Origin: Candidatus Cryptobacteroides faecihippi
GTDB taxonomy: Bacteria; Bacteroidota; Bacteroidia; Bacteroidales; UBA932
DNA length: 9,545 bases
Assembly (NCBI GenBank): GCA_018066065.1
Contig: JAGHSC010000175.1
Span: forward strand, 1-9,545
Direction: 5' to 3'
Both the position numbers and the translations under genes were made by a program. Shown piece by piece: positions 7,967-9,545 of the stretch (position 1 is its first letter; each line of letters starts with the position of its first letter). A model generated the notes under the pieces. It saw only the letters and a program-made list of their open reading frames with translations, ran no database searches and was not told where the DNA came from.

Positions 7967-8419
7967 ATGATGAGAAAGATTATGTCAATTCCTTCGTTGA
8001 TTGTATCCGGTCTTCTTCTCCTTTGCTGCGGGGGCTATGATGATTCTGCCCTTGCCGACAGGGTTTCTTCGCTGGAGAGCAGGGTTTCTACCCTGGAGTC
8101 GAAGGTCAACACCAATGCCGCATCCATCCAGGGACTTCTGGATGCTGCACGCAGCAGTGACCCTGTGGTCGGATTCAAGGCCCTTGAGGATGGAAGCGGC
8201 TGTGCTTACCCTCGCCTCAGGCAAGAGTCTAACCCTGCTGAACGGAAAGGACGGCAAGGAGCCTTCAGTCTCCGTGAAGAAAGACTCCGACGGATTCTAC
8301 TGCTGGACGGTCGACGGCGAGTTCATGATGGTCGATGGCCACAAGGTCAAGGCCGAGGGCAAGGATGCCGTCACCCCGAAGTTCAAGATCGAGAAGGACA
8401 TCTGGATGGTCTCCTATGA
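7967..8419 (+). CDS. 5' reading frame of the broken lipoprotein gene
   Basis: As the sequence stands, translation from the paired ATGs at 7967/7970 gives about 150 residues, ending at a TGA at 8417-8419. The first 79 residues (signal, Cys pair, coiled coil LADRVSSLESRVSTLESKV and the start of the DUF4988-type module) look genuine. After C79 the residues (AYPRLRQESNP onwards, Arg/Gly-rich) are out-of-frame reading with no family character. The lipobox is weak, LLLLCC, with no small residue before the first Cys. No Shine-Dalgarno site precedes 7967. An in-frame ATG at 7904 has one (GGAGG) but would add a strange 21-residue hydrophobic, Cys-containing extension, so 7967 or 7970 is preferred. Confidence 0.55.
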   Translation: MMRKIMSIPSLIVSGLLLLCCGGYDDSALADRVSSLESRVSTLESKVNTNAASIQGLLDAARSSDPVVGFKALEDGSGCAYPRLRQESNPAERKGRQGAFSLREERLRRILLLDGRRRVHDGRWPQGQGRGQGCRHPEVQDREGHLDGLL

Positions 8420-9545
8420 CGGAGGTTCCACCTGGTCCGACCTCGGAAGGGCAAAGGATGAGACCATCCTCAAGTCAGTCAGCATCGTGGATGGCATCGT
8501 GAAGATCATCCTCGGCGACGGCACACAGATCAATCTCCCTCTGGCAGACAGCGGCGTCGTCTCGGCTGTCGAGAGCATCAATTACCTTCCTTCTTTCTCT
8601 GACGGTTGCGCCAGGGCCTACAGGACGGCTTCCGGATGTTCTGCGGAGCTTACTTTCGAGGTGCTCCCTGAGTCTGCCCTCAAGGCACTCTACGGCAACA
8701 AGTCGGTTTCCATCTCCGTCAGCGGGATCTGCACCGAGGTGGCCACCCGCACCAGTGTCGGAGACTTCCTGACGCTGCCTACCGTCGTGAAGAAGGCCGA
8801 AGGTGCTTTCCTGACCGTTTCCGCTGACCTCTCCAAGGCAGGTGAATCTTTCCTGCCCGGCGAACTCGGCATGAATGTCTCGCTCCACATCACGGATGGT
8901 GTCAAGTCCATCGCCTCGGCCTATGTCCCTGTGGTCTACGGTGGCCAGAAGCCGGTGTCCAGGACTTTCAACAGCAAGAAGGTCGTTCTTTCAGTCGCTG
9001 CCCTCAGCGACGTCCACATCAACACCGGGACCACCGCTCCTTCCACCAAGTTCGTCAAGGCGCTGAACCAGCTCAAGGCCAAGGCTGCCGAGGATGACCA
9101 GGACGGAATCGACGGTGTCCTTATCGCCGGCGACCTGATCGACACTCCGAATTCTTCCTACCTGGCCGAATTCAAGTCCAAGTACGAGTCTGTCATGGAC
9201 CCTGTAAAGGTTCCGATGGTCTACACCGTCGGCAACCATGACGTCCCGAACTACCGCTGGAGCTCATCGATGGTCAGCGATGCTGCCTACATGCGTTCCG
9301 GTCTGGGCAGCAATTACTTCCTTACCGACCAGGACAAGGAGTCCGGAAGCAGCCTCGAGTGCCGCCACTGCGTGATCGGCGGCTACAACGTCCTCAGCGT
9401 CACTCCGAACGGAACCCAGCCTGTGAGCTATGATCCGGCTGCCATCGCATGGCTCGAGGCAAAGCTCAAGGCCATCACGGAGGCTGAGCCTGACAAGTAT
9501 GTCATCCTGATCACCCACCCGATGATCAGCGACACTGTCTATGGC
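8190..9545 (+). CDS. 3' reading frame: DUF4988-type module plus calcineurin-like metallophosphoesterase (partial)
   Basis: This frame is open to the window edge and carries the phosphoesterase motifs SDVH, GDLID, GNHD and THP in family order and spacing. The first clear family residues are LTLASG at 8205-8222. An ATG at 8190 (ATGGAAGCGGCT) lies just after a GAGG; other in-frame ATGs are at 8142 and 8325. Translation from any of them would give a protein without a lipoprotein signal, hence probably cytoplasmic and unlikely to work as its intact relatives do. Restart after the early stop, or coupling across the overlap with the 5' frame (8190-8419), is possible but nothing shows it. The start given is a choice among weak options. 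Confidence 0.6.
   Translation, partial: MEAAVLTLASGKSLTLLNGKDGKEPSVSVKKDSDGFYCWTVDGEFMMVDGHKVKAEGKDAVTPKFKIEKDIWMVSYDGGSTWSDLGRAKDETILKSVSIVDGIVKIILGDGTQINLPLADSGVVSAVESINYLPSFSDGCARAYRTASGCSAELTFEVLPESALKALYGNKSVSISVSGICTEVATRTSVGDFLTLPTVVKKAEGAFLTVSADLSKAGESFLPGELGMNVSLHITDGVKSIASAYVPVVYGGQKPVSRTFNSKKVVLSVAALSDVHINTGTTAPSTKFVKALNQLKAKAAEDDQDGIDGVLIAGDLIDTPNSSYLAEFKSKYESVMDPVKVPMVYTVGNHDVPNYRWSSSMVSDAAYMRSGLGSNYFLTDQDKESGSSLECRHCVIGGYNVLSVTPNGTQPVSYDPAAIAWLEAKLKAITEAEPDKYVILITHPMISDTVYG
8198..8210 (+). other. Frame break in the lipoprotein gene
   Basis: The sequence GGCTGTGCTTACC reads GSGC in the upstream frame and LTL in the downstream frame. DUF4988-type modules usually read GSGY-x-[IL]-T-[FL] here, so one residue between C and L is incomplete. 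Restoring two bases (for example TGTGTG in place of TGTG) gives GSGCVLTL and joins the frames, and loss of one TG unit is the simplest event. Adding or skipping a single base also joins them but leaves the module one residue short. Confidence 0.7.

Larger units (their letters stand above)
7967..9545 (+). pseudogene. Frameshifted DUF4988-type lipoprotein with C-terminal calcineurin-like phosphoesterase (3' end outside window)
   Basis: The gene reads in one frame from 7967 to about 8203, then must move to another frame, which stays open to 9545. Joined, the parts form one protein. It starts with a lipoprotein-like signal with Cys at residues 20-21 followed by GGYDDS, then a heptad coiled coil (about 29-60). 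Next comes a DUF4988/PL29-N-terminal-type module (ALEDGSGC, then LTLASGKSLTLLNGKDGK, WTVDGEF, and WMVSYDGGSTWSDLG), then a beta-rich module (about 8560-8940), then a metallophosphoesterase. Metal-binding motifs are SDVH (9006-9017), GDLID (9129-9143), GNHD (9231-9242) and THP (9513-9521); the final GHxH is past the edge. The expected place is the outer surface, with phosphomonoester or diester hydrolysis as the likely reaction and an unknown substrate. At 8198-8210 the expected GSGC-x-LTLASG runs correctly only if two bases are restored. It may be a true pseudogene, a two-piece gene or a sequence error. Confidence 0.75.

Noticed and set aside
8198..8210. Programmed ribosomal frameshift
   Set aside because: No slippery heptamer, no stop codon at the site and no obvious downstream stimulator; a two-base loss explains the family alignment better.
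8475..8888. Minus-strand open frame of 137 codons
   Set aside because: Antisense to the lipoprotein 3' frame; no motifs, and the plus strand shows the DUF4988-type sequence.
1..9545. RNA genes, CRISPR arrays, insertion sequences, integrase sites
   Set aside because: No tRNA-like cloverleaf, regularly spaced repeats, transposase sequence or terminal inverted repeats were seen on reading both strands.

Overview
The window looks like part of a moderately GC-rich Bacteroidota (Bacteroidales-type) chromosome. The evidence is the gene content (exported GH92, GH95 and GH31 glycoside hydrolases packed head to tail, and a surface lipoprotein of the DUF4988/'PL29 N-terminal' type), a TAnnTTTG-type -7 promoter element, and the lack of Shine-Dalgarno sequences before most starts, with A-rich stretches instead. 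The genus cannot be fixed from the sequence. By general impression a GC-rich gut Bacteroidales such as an Alistipes or Cryptobacteroides relative would fit.

Positions 1-7811, minus strand: four genes that look like one operon, transcribed from right to left with gaps of 18, 22 and 14 bases. In transcription order they are a GH92 alpha-mannosidase-family enzyme (5472-7811), a second, diverged GH92 enzyme (3237-5453), a GH95 alpha-L-fucosidase-family enzyme (800-3214), and the N-terminal third of a GH31 enzyme (1-785, running off the left edge). All four begin with an export signal. Together they look like the periplasmic trimming enzymes of a polysaccharide utilization locus for a glycan carrying alpha-mannose and alpha-L-fucose (or L-galactose) caps plus an alpha-glucoside, alpha-galactoside or alpha-xyloside. 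No SusC/SusD pair, regulator or transporter lies in the window, so the substrate is only inferred.

Positions 7812-7966: the divergent intergenic region. It holds a good Bacteroidota-type promoter pointing right, a possible -7 element pointing left that almost touches the GH92 start codon, and, about 30 bases past the right-pointing promoter, a hairpin followed by five Ts. That hairpin looks like an intrinsic terminator, so it may be an attenuator or the end of a very short RNA.

Positions 7967-9545, plus strand: a lipoprotein gene with a coiled coil, a DUF4988-type module, a beta-rich module and a C-terminal calcineurin-like metallophosphoesterase that runs off the right edge. Its reading frame is broken near 8201-8207, where the sequence is best explained by loss of two bases. 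The gene is either a pseudogene, recently inactivated, expressed in two pieces, or affected by a sequencing error.

The most interesting points are the terminator-like leader, the phosphoesterase fused to a DUF4988 surface module beside a mannosidase/fucosidase operon, and the frameshift within it.
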